A stretch of 64,000 bases of DNA from Chitinophagales bacterium (GTDB taxonomy: Bacteria > Bacteroidota > Bacteroidia > Chitinophagales > JADIYW01): the NCBI GenBank assembly GCA_019694955.1, contig JAIBAX010000012.1, positions 24,097-88,096 of the forward strand, given 5' to 3'. The notes beneath the pieces are model-generated. The model worked only from the letters and a program-made list of their open reading frames with translations, was not told where the DNA came from and did no database searches. Shown piece after piece: positions 26,624-35,369 of this stretch (position 1 is the first letter of the stretch; the number at the start of each line of letters is the position of its first letter). The translations under genes were made by a program, and so were the position numbers.

Positions 26624-26664
26624 AAAAAAATGTCGTTTGTCGAAAAAAAATGTCGTTTGTCGAA
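26624..26664. promoter_or_regulatory. 20-bp-period direct repeat, possible LytTR binding site (copy 1)
   Basis: TGTCGTTTGTCG occurs at 26631-26642 and again at 26651-26662, each preceded by a run of seven or eight A's. CGTTTGT within it fits seven of the nine positions of the LytTR consensus [TA][AC][CA]GTTN[AG][TG], and such sites are direct repeats about two helical turns apart. It lies 25-65 bp upstream of the response regulator start, between it and the divergent lipoprotein gene. Confidence 0.45.
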
Positions 26665-26717
26665 TCATCATTTTTTCAAAAATAATAAAGCAACACTTTT
26701 GACAAAAAAAGTACATT

Positions 26718-27227
26718 ATGAAGAAGATGACTATGTTACTAAGTATTACGGCACTATTACTTTTTTCGTGCTGCAAAAAGGACGAGAACGGCGGTTCGGA
26801 AGAGAATTATTTGAGTTTTAACATCGACGGTGTGTTGTGGGAAGCAGATACTGATATTTTTGGGAGTTATCATTTCAGCGAAGAAATTGGCCCTAAACTC
26901 ATCAATATTGCGGGTTCAAAAGGTGAAGGATCGGCACAGCAGGCTTTCAATATTAATCTCTACAATACAGATAAAGAAGGTAGCTATACCGTAAATATAC
27001 CCGACAACACCTCTGCCGGAGCCAATCAGAATGTAGCACAATTAGGAAATTTAACGCCAACAAATTACCTGTGTGGTGGATTAATGCAAGGCAGTCAGTT
27101 CACCGTTAATATCACCAAAGTTTCTAAAGATCCCCAAATTGTCGAAGCTACTTTCAGCGGGAAAATGCAATGCGTGGAAGGTAATACGATAACAATTACA
27201 GATGGCAAGTTTTCTTATCATGAATAA
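26718..27227 (+). CDS. Small lipoprotein (copy 1)
   Basis: A 169-residue lipoprotein with signal MKKMTMLLSITALLLFSC, lipobox cysteine 18 or 19 (C-C) followed by K-K-D-E. The remainder is predicted mostly beta, with a YLSFNIDGVLWEAD opening and a GKMQC..GNTITITDGKFSY end, like the DUF6252-type/'immunoglobulin-like' small lipoproteins common in Bacteroidota. No function is assigned. It is divergent from the two-component pair, sharing the direct-repeat region, so it may be one of its targets. Identical copy at 32289-32798. Confidence 0.75.
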   Translation: MKKMTMLLSITALLLFSCCKKDENGGSEENYLSFNIDGVLWEADTDIFGSYHFSEEIGPKLINIAGSKGEGSAQQAFNINLYNTDKEGSYTVNIPDNTSAGANQNVAQLGNLTPTNYLCGGLMQGSQFTVNITKVSKDPQIVEATFSGKMQCVEGNTITITDGKFSYHE

Positions 27228-27232
27228 ATGTT

Positions 27233-27775
27233 TTAAAATGAGACAATGGCTAATTGGGTTATTAATACTTGCGCTGTCCTTCTCATGTAAAAAAGAGGGC
27301 GAGGAAAATTTGGCAAATACCCACCCATACAAAGGTACAGTAACAGATTTTTTTCCAATGCTGCCAAACTGCTGTAATAATCGTGTTCTATATTATGTAA
27401 CCTTACCAGTTTTTTTCGCTCCCGCAACATTGGATGCGCCAGAAAAAAGCACGTATGTATTCCTTCAAAGATGATTGGATAATCGTCCTTAACTAAATTG
27501 CGTAAAAGAGTCTCATCAGAACGGGTAGCTACTATAAAAGGCTTTGCATCTAAAAGTTTTAAAGGATGTAGCTTTCGTGGGTAATAATAGACTTGCTCAC
27601 ACATTTCCGCCAGTCGCTTTGACACTTGTCTACCGTAGATAAAACTATGCAAATGAACCTTAACGCCTGCATTTACTAGGCATGCTATTTTATAGTAAAT
27701 TTCTATTACGCCACCATAATCGGGTGGTGAGGGAACGTCAAAAGCAATAATATGAACATGCTGCTCTTGCAACAT
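27233..27775 (-). pseudogene. Truncated glycosyltransferase, chimeric at the duplication junction
   Basis: The first 144 or so residues repeat the N-terminal half of the glycosyltransferase at 21092-22204 exactly, up to ALEKNL. From the junction at about 27344 the frame continues into antisense of the neighbouring lipoprotein fragment and adds some 36 unrelated residues before a stop. The donor-binding C-terminal domain is lost, so the product cannot be an active GT-B enzyme. Confidence 0.85.
27238..27474 (+). pseudogene. Truncated lipoprotein, chimeric at the duplication junction
   Basis: Begins like the intact lipoprotein at 32809-33327 (signal MRQWLIGLLILALSFSC, then KKEGEEN) and matches it through HPYKGTV. 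The junction then throws the frame into antisense of the glycosyltransferase copy, adding about 43 unrelated residues (TDFFPMLPN...). The signal and lipobox are intact, so a short acylated chimera could be made, but the native domain is absent. Confidence 0.8.
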
Positions 27776-27777
27776 GC

Positions 27778-29448
27778 TTAATCTTGTCTAAGTGCAAGGA
27801 TAGCGCCCACCACAAAAAGGGCTGTATATGCCTGCCATGGCTGTCCGGTGGCTACCAACATACATCCACCCAGAATACAGCAACCACCCAAGATAACATT
27901 TTTGATGCCCTCGATTGGATTTTTCTTCTTCTGCTCTACTAAATTGCGTTCTAATATCCTGAATCCTTCCATCAATACTGCGGGACTTCTCATAATGACA
28001 TCGAACAATTCCGGTGCATTCAATAACTGACTTTTTAGCAAATCAACAGGATTGACCTCGTTCAATACCAATCTCCTTATATGTTTTTTGGAGACTTTAG
28101 CAATATTCAAATTCGGTAATATGACGTTTCCAACACCTTCAAAAGTAACGATGGCTTTCACCATTAGTACCAATTCCAAAGGAAAATACATCCTATACTT
28201 GGCCCCTAAAACTACCGATTCAAAAATGAGCTGCCCTAGAGAAAAGTCTGCAAAATTGGGTGAACGTTGCCATCTATTGGCTACTTGAACAAACTCTTTT
28301 CTAAATCCTTCGATATCGCCTCCTTTCCCGGGCTTTGCTACTAACGACAGGTATCTTGCTGATGCCTGTGGATCGCCGGCAACTAAACTGCTGTAATAGT
28401 ACAACATGTTCTTTCTGGTATCTTCCTCGAAACGTCCGACCATGCCTAAATCGATGAAACCACACTTTACACCTGTATCATCTTTCAAAATGATTAAGTT
28501 GCCGGGGTGTAAATCCGCATGGAAAAAACCATCGCTGTACAACATTTGTATGATGGACATAGCACCCAAATCCACGACTTTTTCTTTTTCCTCCTGATTG
28601 AGAATGGCAGCGAGCTGCGCATCGGGCTTATACCCTTTAAAAAACTCCATGACGATTACATCAGGTGTACTATAATCGCGATACATTTTTGGGAAAACGA
28701 CATCAGGATGTTTCGCAAAATTAGCACTGAATAATTCGGCATTTTCCACTTCCAACCTAAAATCCACCTCTCTGTTAGTATAATCGCAGAACTCTGTCAT
28801 CATGTTCTTAGGTTGCAACTGAGGTATAAAATGTTCCAAAATTCCCCCTAAAGACTTGATGATTTTGCTATCTGTAACGATAATTTCTCTAGTTCCGGGT
28901 TTGAGCAGTTTGATGACCACTTCTTCTCCTGACCTTAAAACGGCTTTATGCGCCTGTGCAATGGAAGCAGAACCCAGCGGCTTCTCTCCAATGCTCTTAA
29001 AAATTTTATGGTAGGGTTGCTTCCATTGCTCTTCGGCTTTTTCTAAAAAACGCTCATAAGGCAAAGCCGGAAGGGAATCCAGCAGTTTCTTCAGTTCATC
29101 TGTGACTTCTTTGGGAAGAATATCTTCCCTCAAACTCATAATTTGCCCCAACTTAATATATGTTGGACCCAACATCTCAAGTCTTCTTCTTAGCTGTACG
29201 GCAAAAGGTTGTCTGAGCAACTTCTTATTTAAAAATGGATAGTGCAACCAAAGAAAAATCTTCAGAAAAGTATACCTGAATTTCTTTTTGGCATTCGTTT
29301 CCTTTCGGTGCTTCAAAAACGCATAACCACCACCCAATAGCAACCCCGTTAAATGACGAGTGGTAACAATCAACCTTATCCATAAAGGGCTTGGCTTGCG
29401 TTCGATATATCTTTCAAATTCTCTTTCCTGTGTAACCGTAGATTCCAT
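27778..29448 (-). CDS. AarF/ABC1/UbiB family atypical kinase (copy 2)
   Basis: Residue-for-residue identical to the 556-residue protein at 22207-23877, with the same KxGQ, alanine-rich loop, HADLHPGN and IDLG motifs. Here the gene downstream (2 nt) is the truncated glycosyltransferase, so this copy lacks the rest of its operon. Confidence 0.9.
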   Translation of the reverse strand: MESTVTQEREFERYIERKPSPLWIRLIVTTRHLTGLLLGGGYAFLKHRKETNAKKKFRYTFLKIFLWLHYPFLNKKLLRQPFAVQLRRRLEMLGPTYIKLGQIMSLREDILPKEVTDELKKLLDSLPALPYERFLEKAEEQWKQPYHKIFKSIGEKPLGSASIAQAHKAVLRSGEEVVIKLLKPGTREIIVTDSKIIKSLGGILEHFIPQLQPKNMMTEFCDYTNREVDFRLEVENAELFSANFAKHPDVVFPKMYRDYSTPDVIVMEFFKGYKPDAQLAAILNQEEKEKVVDLGAMSIIQMLYSDGFFHADLHPGNLIILKDDTGVKCGFIDLGMVGRFEEDTRKNMLYYYSSLVAGDPQASARYLSLVAKPGKGGDIEGFRKEFVQVANRWQRSPNFADFSLGQLIFESVVLGAKYRMYFPLELVLMVKAIVTFEGVGNVILPNLNIAKVSKKHIRRLVLNEVNPVDLLKSQLLNAPELFDVIMRSPAVLMEGFRILERNLVEQKKKNPIEGIKNVILGGCCILGGCMLVATGQPWQAYTALFVVGAILALRQD

Positions 29449-29696
29449 TATTATTTATATGAATTCAACGAAAATAGGAATTTTTTTAAAAATCAAGGAG
29501 AAAATTTTCTCAGACAAAGTCTCGTACAGCGATATGCACATTGCGTATTGCGACGTTAACTGTGGTCTATTGACTATATGTCTATGGTCCGTTGACCTGT
29601 GAACTGTGAACTTTTTTCTACGAATGCACGAATTAAGTTTTTAGGTATGGTCGTCTGTGGACTGTGGTCTGTTGACCAATAACCTGTAACTATTGA
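29449..29696. repeat. Intergenic repeat-phrase cluster (copy 2)
   Basis: Exact copy of 23878-24125, including the GCG-rich 31-bp box at 29524-29554 and the TTGACC/CTGTGAAC words. No gene. Confidence 0.7.
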
Positions 29697-31475
29697 CTAT
29701 AATCTGTTGACATTTGACCATTGACCATCATTAAAGATGGTGATGGTGGCTTTGAACCCCTTCCCTTTTTCTGAAGAAAATGTAAGTTCGCAGTTAATCA
29801 TTTGCGCTAGGTCTTGTATGATATGCAAACCCAGCCCGGACTGCCCACTATTGATTTTATTGTTCGAAAGATTCTTATTAAAAACGTCCATATCTACACC
29901 ACGCCCATTATCGGTAATGATAAACTGTTGATGGTCTTTATTATATGTCCAAATAATTTCTGGTTTATCTTGTTTACTCACCGCTTTGATAGCGTTGGAG
30001 GTTAGGTTTTGCATCATCACCTGTAAGATATTTATGTCTGTTTGTACAAAAATGCCTTCCTCTTCATGGAAATCAAAATGTATGAAAGTTTCATTAACAA
30101 AGAATCTCTTTAAATATGCGAAAACATCCGCTACAGTTATCTTTTCGATGGTTGGATTGAAGTGATCTAACTGACTTTTACTCCATGTTAACATGGTTTC
30201 CATATTGTCCAGTAAATTTTTAGCCTGATACTTCGTTTTTTGGTTGAGTTGCTGCAAGGTCGTCTCATCTAATGTGTTATCCTCTTTTAAATCCAAGAAT
30301 GAAATAATATTGGCAATGGGACTTCTCAAATCGTGGCTGATGATACTAAATAGCCTTGTTTTTGTTTCGTTGGATTTTTGTAAGGCGCGGTTAAGGTGTT
30401 GTAATTTAATATTGTTTCTTTTTCTTGCTAATGCCTGAAAATACAAGAGAAATCCGATAACCGTGACAAGGAAAAGTCCGATTAACAATCCAATTCTCGT
30501 TTTCTTTTGGTTGTCGATTTGGATTTGATTGAGTTGAATTTGTCGATTTTTCTTTTCAATTTCCAATTGACTCTCTTGATTGGCCAATTGATTCTTCACA
30601 TCTTGCGAATAAACGGAATCGTTGATATAGTAGTAAGTCCTAAAATTTTCCAAGGCATTTTTGTAATCCCCATTTAGCTCCTGAAGTTCTGATAAAATTC
30701 CGGAGTAATAGCCGTAATCGATGATATTGTTCTGATTTTTTGCCAATATAATGGCATGGTTGATAAAAGACGCTCCTTTTTCAATGCAAGCTTGCCTTGT
30801 TTTGGGAATATTTGGCGAAAGGACACTTAAGCTATCATATAGTTGAAATCGAACAATATCTTTAAAAGTATTGCCAATATTTCCTTCATTGATGATATAA
30901 TAGCTGTTGCGGGTATCGCCAAAAAAACGCCTACTTTTTAAACTATAATCGAGGTTATTGACATAATCTTGGTCAAAAGTGATGCTCCAATTGGCATAAA
31001 GTCCGGCTAGGCGAGCTGAATCTATGGTGGATTGCAAATAGCATTTTTCGGCTTTTTTAAACATGATTTTAGCAGAATCATATTGTTGATTAACGACATG
31101 TATATCACCTCTTCTTTTAAAGAAATCTCCTTCAAGCAAAGGTTTTCCTTTCGATAATTGATAGGCTTTTTCAAAATATTGGTAGGCCTTTTCATGGTTT
31201 TTATGGTAGAAAAATACGCGCCCAATACCATAATAACACGATATTAACAAACTATCATTCCCCAATTGAACCCCATATTGCGATGCTTTGAGCAAGTAAT
31301 TCAAGGCTTGGTTATAATTTGCTTCTTCAATATAAAGGGTGCCAATTCTTTGATTTATTATGACTTTGTCTTCTAATTTTTTTACTGTTGGTTCTATTTT
31401 AACCAATGAATCGAGTGTATTTGCTTGGATAAAAAACAGCATGGACGAGAAGAATATACACGCCAGAAATCTCAT
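29697..31475 (-). CDS. Sensor histidine kinase with TPR sensor domain (copy 2)
   Basis: Identical to the 592-residue kinase at 24126-25904 and, like it, overlapping its response regulator gene by 4 nt. Two identical copies would raise the dose of the pair rather than create a new specificity. Confidence 0.9.
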   Translation of the reverse strand: MRFLACIFFSSMLFFIQANTLDSLVKIEPTVKKLEDKVIINQRIGTLYIEEANYNQALNYLLKASQYGVQLGNDSLLISCYYGIGRVFFYHKNHEKAYQYFEKAYQLSKGKPLLEGDFFKRRGDIHVVNQQYDSAKIMFKKAEKCYLQSTIDSARLAGLYANWSITFDQDYVNNLDYSLKSRRFFGDTRNSYYIINEGNIGNTFKDIVRFQLYDSLSVLSPNIPKTRQACIEKGASFINHAIILAKNQNNIIDYGYYSGILSELQELNGDYKNALENFRTYYYINDSVYSQDVKNQLANQESQLEIEKKNRQIQLNQIQIDNQKKTRIGLLIGLFLVTVIGFLLYFQALARKRNNIKLQHLNRALQKSNETKTRLFSIISHDLRSPIANIISFLDLKEDNTLDETTLQQLNQKTKYQAKNLLDNMETMLTWSKSQLDHFNPTIEKITVADVFAYLKRFFVNETFIHFDFHEEEGIFVQTDINILQVMMQNLTSNAIKAVSKQDKPEIIWTYNKDHQQFIITDNGRGVDMDVFNKNLSNNKINSGQSGLGLHIIQDLAQMINCELTFSSEKGKGFKATITIFNDGQWSNVNRL

Positions 31476-32170
31476 GACAGAAGGTTTTGTATTTGCTGTT
31501 TGTACATTCTTCCTACGGGCAAAGCATGTCCTTCTACCAGTATTTCTCCTGATTTAATTGAGCTAACTAAGTGTTTTGGAACGGCATAACTTCGATGAAT
31601 TCTAATGAAATTTGCGAATGATTTTTCATTAATAAGGTTACCTAAAGTGCCATAAACGGAAAATACTTTTTGCTTTGTCACAATTTTCGTATAATCTTTC
31701 AAGGCTTCCATGTATTGTATTTCATGCAACTGTATTTTATGTTGCTCAATGCCGTCTTTAATTAAAATACTTTCACCAAAATGTGTGTCTAACAAGTGTG
31801 CTTTTTCTTGAAGTTGCAGGTATTGCCTTATTCTTTCGACACATACCAAAAATCTTTGTTTGGAGAGTGGTTTAGAGATGAAATCCAAAGCGTTTTGCTC
31901 AAAACCTTCTAAAGCATACTCCGGATGGCTGGTAATAAAAACGCATACTGGCACTTCCGGTAATTTGCTTCTGAGCGTCAATCCATCCATCTCGCCCATG
32001 TCAATATCCAAAAATAGAATATCCGGCTTTTCTTCGAGTATAAAAGTTAATGCCTGTTCTGCTTGCTCAAATTCACCCACAATCGTTAATTCGTGCACAG
32101 ACTTTACATGCATACGCAAGGTAAGCCGATCGATTTCATTGTCTTCAACGATTACACAACGGTAAGCCAT
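31472..32170 (-). CDS. LytTR-family response regulator (copy 2)
   Basis: Identical to the 232-residue regulator at 25901-26599, including D55 and the LytTR domain, and with the same upstream direct repeat. Confidence 0.9.
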   Translation of the reverse strand: MAYRCVIVEDNEIDRLTLRMHVKSVHELTIVGEFEQAEQALTFILEEKPDILFLDIDMGEMDGLTLRSKLPEVPVCVFITSHPEYALEGFEQNALDFISKPLSKQRFLVCVERIRQYLQLQEKAHLLDTHFGESILIKDGIEQHKIQLHEIQYMEALKDYTKIVTKQKVFSVYGTLGNLINEKSFANFIRIHRSYAVPKHLVSSIKSGEILVEGHALPVGRMYKQQIQNLLS

Positions 32171-32194
32171 TAGTTGGATTTGGGATAAAAATAG

Positions 32195-32235
32195 AAAAAA
32201 ATGTCGTTTGTCGAAAAAAAATGTCGTTTGTCGAA
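32195..32235. promoter_or_regulatory. 20-bp-period direct repeat, possible LytTR binding site (copy 2)
   Basis: Exact copy of 26624-26664: TGTCGTTTGTCG twice, 20 bp apart, between response regulator copy 2 and lipoprotein copy 2. Confidence 0.45.
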
Positions 32236-32288
32236 TCATCATTTTTTCAAAAATAATAAAGCAACACTTTTGACAAAAAAAGTACATT

Positions 32289-32798
32289 ATGAAGAAGATG
32301 ACTATGTTACTAAGTATTACGGCACTATTACTTTTTTCGTGCTGCAAAAAGGACGAGAACGGCGGTTCGGAAGAGAATTATTTGAGTTTTAACATCGACG
32401 GTGTGTTGTGGGAAGCAGATACTGATATTTTTGGGAGTTATCATTTCAGCGAAGAAATTGGCCCTAAACTCATCAATATTGCGGGTTCAAAAGGTGAAGG
32501 ATCGGCACAGCAGGCTTTCAATATTAATCTCTACAATACAGATAAAGAAGGTAGCTATACCGTAAATATACCCGACAACACCTCTGCCGGAGCCAATCAG
32601 AATGTAGCACAATTAGGAAATTTAACGCCAACAAATTACCTGTGTGGTGGATTAATGCAAGGCAGTCAGTTCACCGTTAATATCACCAAAGTTTCTAAAG
32701 ATCCCCAAATTGTCGAAGCTACTTTCAGCGGGAAAATGCAATGCGTGGAAGGTAATACGATAACAATTACAGATGGCAAGTTTTCTTATCATGAATAA
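32289..32798 (+). CDS. Small lipoprotein (copy 2)
   Basis: Identical to the 169-residue lipoprotein at 26718-27227. In this copy the ancestral downstream neighbour, another lipoprotein, is intact and starts 10 nt after the stop codon, so the two are probably one transcript. Confidence 0.75.
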   Translation: MKKMTMLLSITALLLFSCCKKDENGGSEENYLSFNIDGVLWEADTDIFGSYHFSEEIGPKLINIAGSKGEGSAQQAFNINLYNTDKEGSYTVNIPDNTSAGANQNVAQLGNLTPTNYLCGGLMQGSQFTVNITKVSKDPQIVEATFSGKMQCVEGNTITITDGKFSYHE

Positions 32799-32808
32799 AT
32801 GTTTTAAA

Positions 32809-33327
32809 ATGAGACAATGGCTAATTGGGTTATTAATACTTGCGCTGTCCTTCTCATGTAAAAAAGAGGGCGAGGAAAATTTGGCAAATACCCACCCATA
32901 CAAAGGTACAGTAAGAATTTATGAGACTAAAAGAAATTTAAGCCTCAAATATTATGATAACGGCACTTCTGCGGGGTTATATTTTTCTTTAGGCTCGGAA
33001 GAATTGTTAGAATTCATGCCCGGAGCTAAAGCTAACCAATACTATATAAGGCCAAAAGACCATCCGGAATGGTGTTTAGATTATAGTACAAAAAATGATA
33101 TATCCATTAAACTATATCCTTATTTAGGTAATGATGCGCAACTATTTAATATTATAGAAAAAGGAGATGGTAATATATTCATACAATGTGTTGCAGATAC
33201 CTCGCTATACTTACTCAATAATTCTGATAATTTGTCGATTGGCCCAAGTAGTTATTTAAGACCACGCAATTCATACCTCGCTACTTACCCCGGAACTTTG
33301 GACTACTGGAAAATAGAACAGTTGTAA
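32809..33327 (+). CDS. Lipoprotein with possible ricin-type beta-trefoil domain
   Basis: About 172 residues. MRQWLIGLLILALSFSC is a good lipoprotein signal, with lipobox cysteine followed by K-K-E. An ATG 18 nt earlier, overlapping the previous gene, is a possible alternative. The body has YYIRPKDHPEWCLDYST, IKLYPYLGNDAQLFNI and a final DYWKIEQL, which resemble the repeated Q-x-W-type units of ricin B lectin folds; this is a tentative reading. Its 5' third is duplicated at 27238-27341, where the gene is broken. It begins the run of lipoproteins that extends to 35369. Confidence 0.68.
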   Translation: MRQWLIGLLILALSFSCKKEGEENLANTHPYKGTVRIYETKRNLSLKYYDNGTSAGLYFSLGSEELLEFMPGAKANQYYIRPKDHPEWCLDYSTKNDISIKLYPYLGNDAQLFNIIEKGDGNIFIQCVADTSLYLLNNSDNLSIGPSSYLRPRNSYLATYPGTLDYWKIEQL

Positions 33328-33427
33328 TTTTATAATAAATCAACCAAAATGTAATGTCCATAAGTTAAACCGCTCTTGAAAATAGTGCATTTATACAAAT
33401 AGATCAAACTTTAAAAATAATATACAG

Positions 33428-34033
33428 ATGAAAAAGATTTTAAATTTAATCTCCATTATTGTCCTGCTTTTTTTTGCTAGTTGCAAAAAGGACGATGCTA
33501 TCTTAAAAGACAATACACCCGTTCAAAATTTCCCTTCCATAGTAATGGGTAACCAATCCGCTGCCAGTTTCAATTGTTTCCTCACTTTTGATTCTTGCAA
33601 GGTCAAACCATTAGCTGAAGCTTTTACAGACCAATCCATTGTTGATTTAATCTTCCTCCATAATAATCCTGATAATTTAGCGATGTTGGTTTCTCCTGCT
33701 TCCATTGCAAGTGCGGTAACCATTCCTCCGGATATTTATACTTTTGCTACTATGGGTGTCACGCATTGGACAAATAAAAACAGTATTCAAATCGGTGTCA
33801 CAGATATTTCTTTAGGCGATTTTAACAACATCGCAACAAATGGCGATTTGCATCAAGCTTATGAGAATGATCCACATGTTACGATTGGATGGGAAATTGA
33901 TATTCAAGCCAATAAAGTTTATAAGTTCACTTCCAACAGAACCGGAAAAAGGGGTTTGATAAAAGTACACTCAATCACCGGAAATTATAACACGCCGGGA
34001 CAAATCAATATCGATATTAAGCTTATTAACTAG
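33428..34033 (+). CDS. Lipoprotein of unknown function
   Basis: A 201-residue protein with signal MKKILNLISIIVLLFFASC and lipobox C19 followed by K-K-D-D. No known domain was recognised. The sequence is of mixed beta type, with two internal cysteines (in SFNCFLTFDSCK) that could pair, and ends GQINIDIKLIN. It lies 100 bp after the beta-trefoil-like lipoprotein and 17 bp before the next. Confidence 0.7.
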   Translation: MKKILNLISIIVLLFFASCKKDDAILKDNTPVQNFPSIVMGNQSAASFNCFLTFDSCKVKPLAEAFTDQSIVDLIFLHNNPDNLAMLVSPASIASAVTIPPDIYTFATMGVTHWTNKNSIQIGVTDISLGDFNNIATNGDLHQAYENDPHVTIGWEIDIQANKVYKFTSNRTGKRGLIKVHSITGNYNTPGQINIDIKLIN

Positions 34034-34050
34034 AAATAAAATCAACAAAT

Positions 34051-34500
34051 ATGAAATCAATGCTTGCTTATGCTTCCCTGATGATGATACTTTCTGTAGG
34101 ATGCAAAAAAGATAGTATAGAAACAAGTATCCAAAATTCCATCACCAATAGGACGTGGAAGTCAACCGGATTTAAGTTGGCTGGAGTCGAACAACCCAGT
34201 TGGTGTTGGAAAAACAGTTTGTTCAATTTTTATGAAGACGGAAAAGTATTTATTACAGAAGGCGACAATGGTGGTGCCTGTTTTGGTACTGTCATCGGTA
34301 GAATTAAACAATATAATTACAGTATTTCTTCCGATAAAAAACAGTTAATCATCCAATACAATATAGGGATACCCGATGAGGTGGATACCTTCTTCATACA
34401 ATCAGTATCGGAAGGAAAACTAAACCTACAACGAATCGTCAACAAAACTACCATGCCGCCCGGTGAATCTTGGGAGGATGAATTTTCTTTAATGCCTTAA
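34051..34500 (+). CDS. Lipocalin-like small lipoprotein
   Basis: A 149-residue lipoprotein: signal MKSMLAYASLMMILSVGC, then K-K-D. NRTWKSTGFK near the start, NFYEDGKVFI in the middle and DKKQLIIQYN later are the pattern of the short lipocalin-like (DUF4923/lipocalin_4 type) domains that are common in Bacteroidota. Function unknown. Gaps of 17 and 5 bp tie it to its neighbours in one operon. Confidence 0.68.
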   Translation: MKSMLAYASLMMILSVGCKKDSIETSIQNSITNRTWKSTGFKLAGVEQPSWCWKNSLFNFYEDGKVFITEGDNGGACFGTVIGRIKQYNYSISSDKKQLIIQYNIGIPDEVDTFFIQSVSEGKLNLQRIVNKTTMPPGESWEDEFSLMP

Positions 34501-34505
34501 AAATT

Positions 34506-35369
34506 ATGACAATGAAAATTAAATATTTCTTTCTTTCTATCATCTTACTTGCTGCATGCAAAAAAGATACTGCGCCCATTGTTAATACGAGTGAAGTAAC
34601 GAATCGCACAATTCTATATGATGTAAACAATCCTTTTGAAAGCAATGATGATGATTACTGTTTTATGCTCTTAGGTGCTGACAACTCGGCACAGAAAAAA
34701 TATTTCAAAGCAAAAATGATAGATGTAGTTCGTGATTCTATGGAAATAATTTCTGGTCCCTACACACTTGATAGTTTAATAGATTTGAGTACTTTTCCGA
34801 GTTTTATTAAATCTGCTAACTCGGGACTATACTTAACAGATTTTGTATTTGCAGATAGCGTTCGCATTCGTCAAACAGGCTCTAACGCCAATGGTAAAAG
34901 AATATTTACGCTAGAAAAATGGAACTCAGGAGAAACTAATTTTGTAAAAGATTTTGCTAAAGGCAAACAAGTAGAAGGATCTACACTCAACTTTTTCAAA
35001 ATTCCTACCAGCTCAGGTGGATACACCGGATATCAAGTGCACTTTTTCTTCAAACTAGGGAAATGTATAGTACATCAAAAAATCACATCGACATCTTCCT
35101 CTACAAACTACGACCGAAGCATAGAAAATATTTCTACGGTCGTTGGTGCTTCTTACGATTGGCAAAATGTAGATAATTATTTTCAAGTATTTGGCGCTTC
35201 CGGCACCACGCAACATTATTTCATCGATTATAAAAACTGGAGATATTTTAGAATTAAAGAATTCAAAACTTCCGTTCCAGGAACGCCGGGTGGGCAATAT
35301 GCTATTGAATATGGCGATTATAAGAGTTTAGACAAATTGTTAAAATGGCCTACAGATTGGAAGCAATAA
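34506..35369 (+). CDS. Lipoprotein of unknown function
   Basis: A 287-residue lipoprotein with lipobox in LSIILLAAC followed by K-K-D. An ATG two codons later (34512) is an equally good start. No domain was recognised. It has alternating beta segments, HFFFKLGKCIVHQKITST and YDWQNVDNYFQVFGASG among them, and ends KLLKWPTDWKQ. It is the last gene of the lipoprotein run and is followed by the repeat array. Confidence 0.68.
   Translation: MTMKIKYFFLSIILLAACKKDTAPIVNTSEVTNRTILYDVNNPFESNDDDYCFMLLGADNSAQKKYFKAKMIDVVRDSMEIISGPYTLDSLIDLSTFPSFIKSANSGLYLTDFVFADSVRIRQTGSNANGKRIFTLEKWNSGETNFVKDFAKGKQVEGSTLNFFKIPTSSGGYTGYQVHFFFKLGKCIVHQKITSTSSSTNYDRSIENISTVVGASYDWQNVDNYFQVFGASGTTQHYFIDYKNWRYFRIKEFKTSVPGTPGGQYAIEYGDYKSLDKLLKWPTDWKQ

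Larger units (their letters stand above)
21771..27341. repeat. Tandem duplication, copy 1 (5571 bp)
   Basis: Every reading frame and stretch I compared between 21771 and 27341 recurs unchanged 5571 bp downstream. It contains the 5' part of the glycosyltransferase, the UbiB-like gene, the histidine kinase, response regulator, one lipoprotein and the 5' part of a second. At the left edge the sequence upstream of AACAG (21771) is unique. At the copy 1/copy 2 junction it reads GTAACAG, in which the two A's are shared by both ends (2-bp microhomology). No insertion sequence or longer repeat lies at the edges. Confidence 0.95.
27342..32912. repeat. Tandem duplication, copy 2 (5571 bp)
   Basis: Exact repeat of 21771-27341, with AA at 32913-32914 completing the right-hand microhomology. 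To the right of 32914 the sequence (GTAAGAATTT) is unique and completes the second lipoprotein gene, which is therefore the ancestral right-hand edge. No base difference between the copies was noticed in the stretches compared. Confidence 0.95.

Noticed and set aside
21771..32914. Transposon-mediated origin of the 5.6-kb repeat
   Set aside because: No transposase, no terminal inverted repeats and no target duplication at the edges; only a 2-bp microhomology at the junction.
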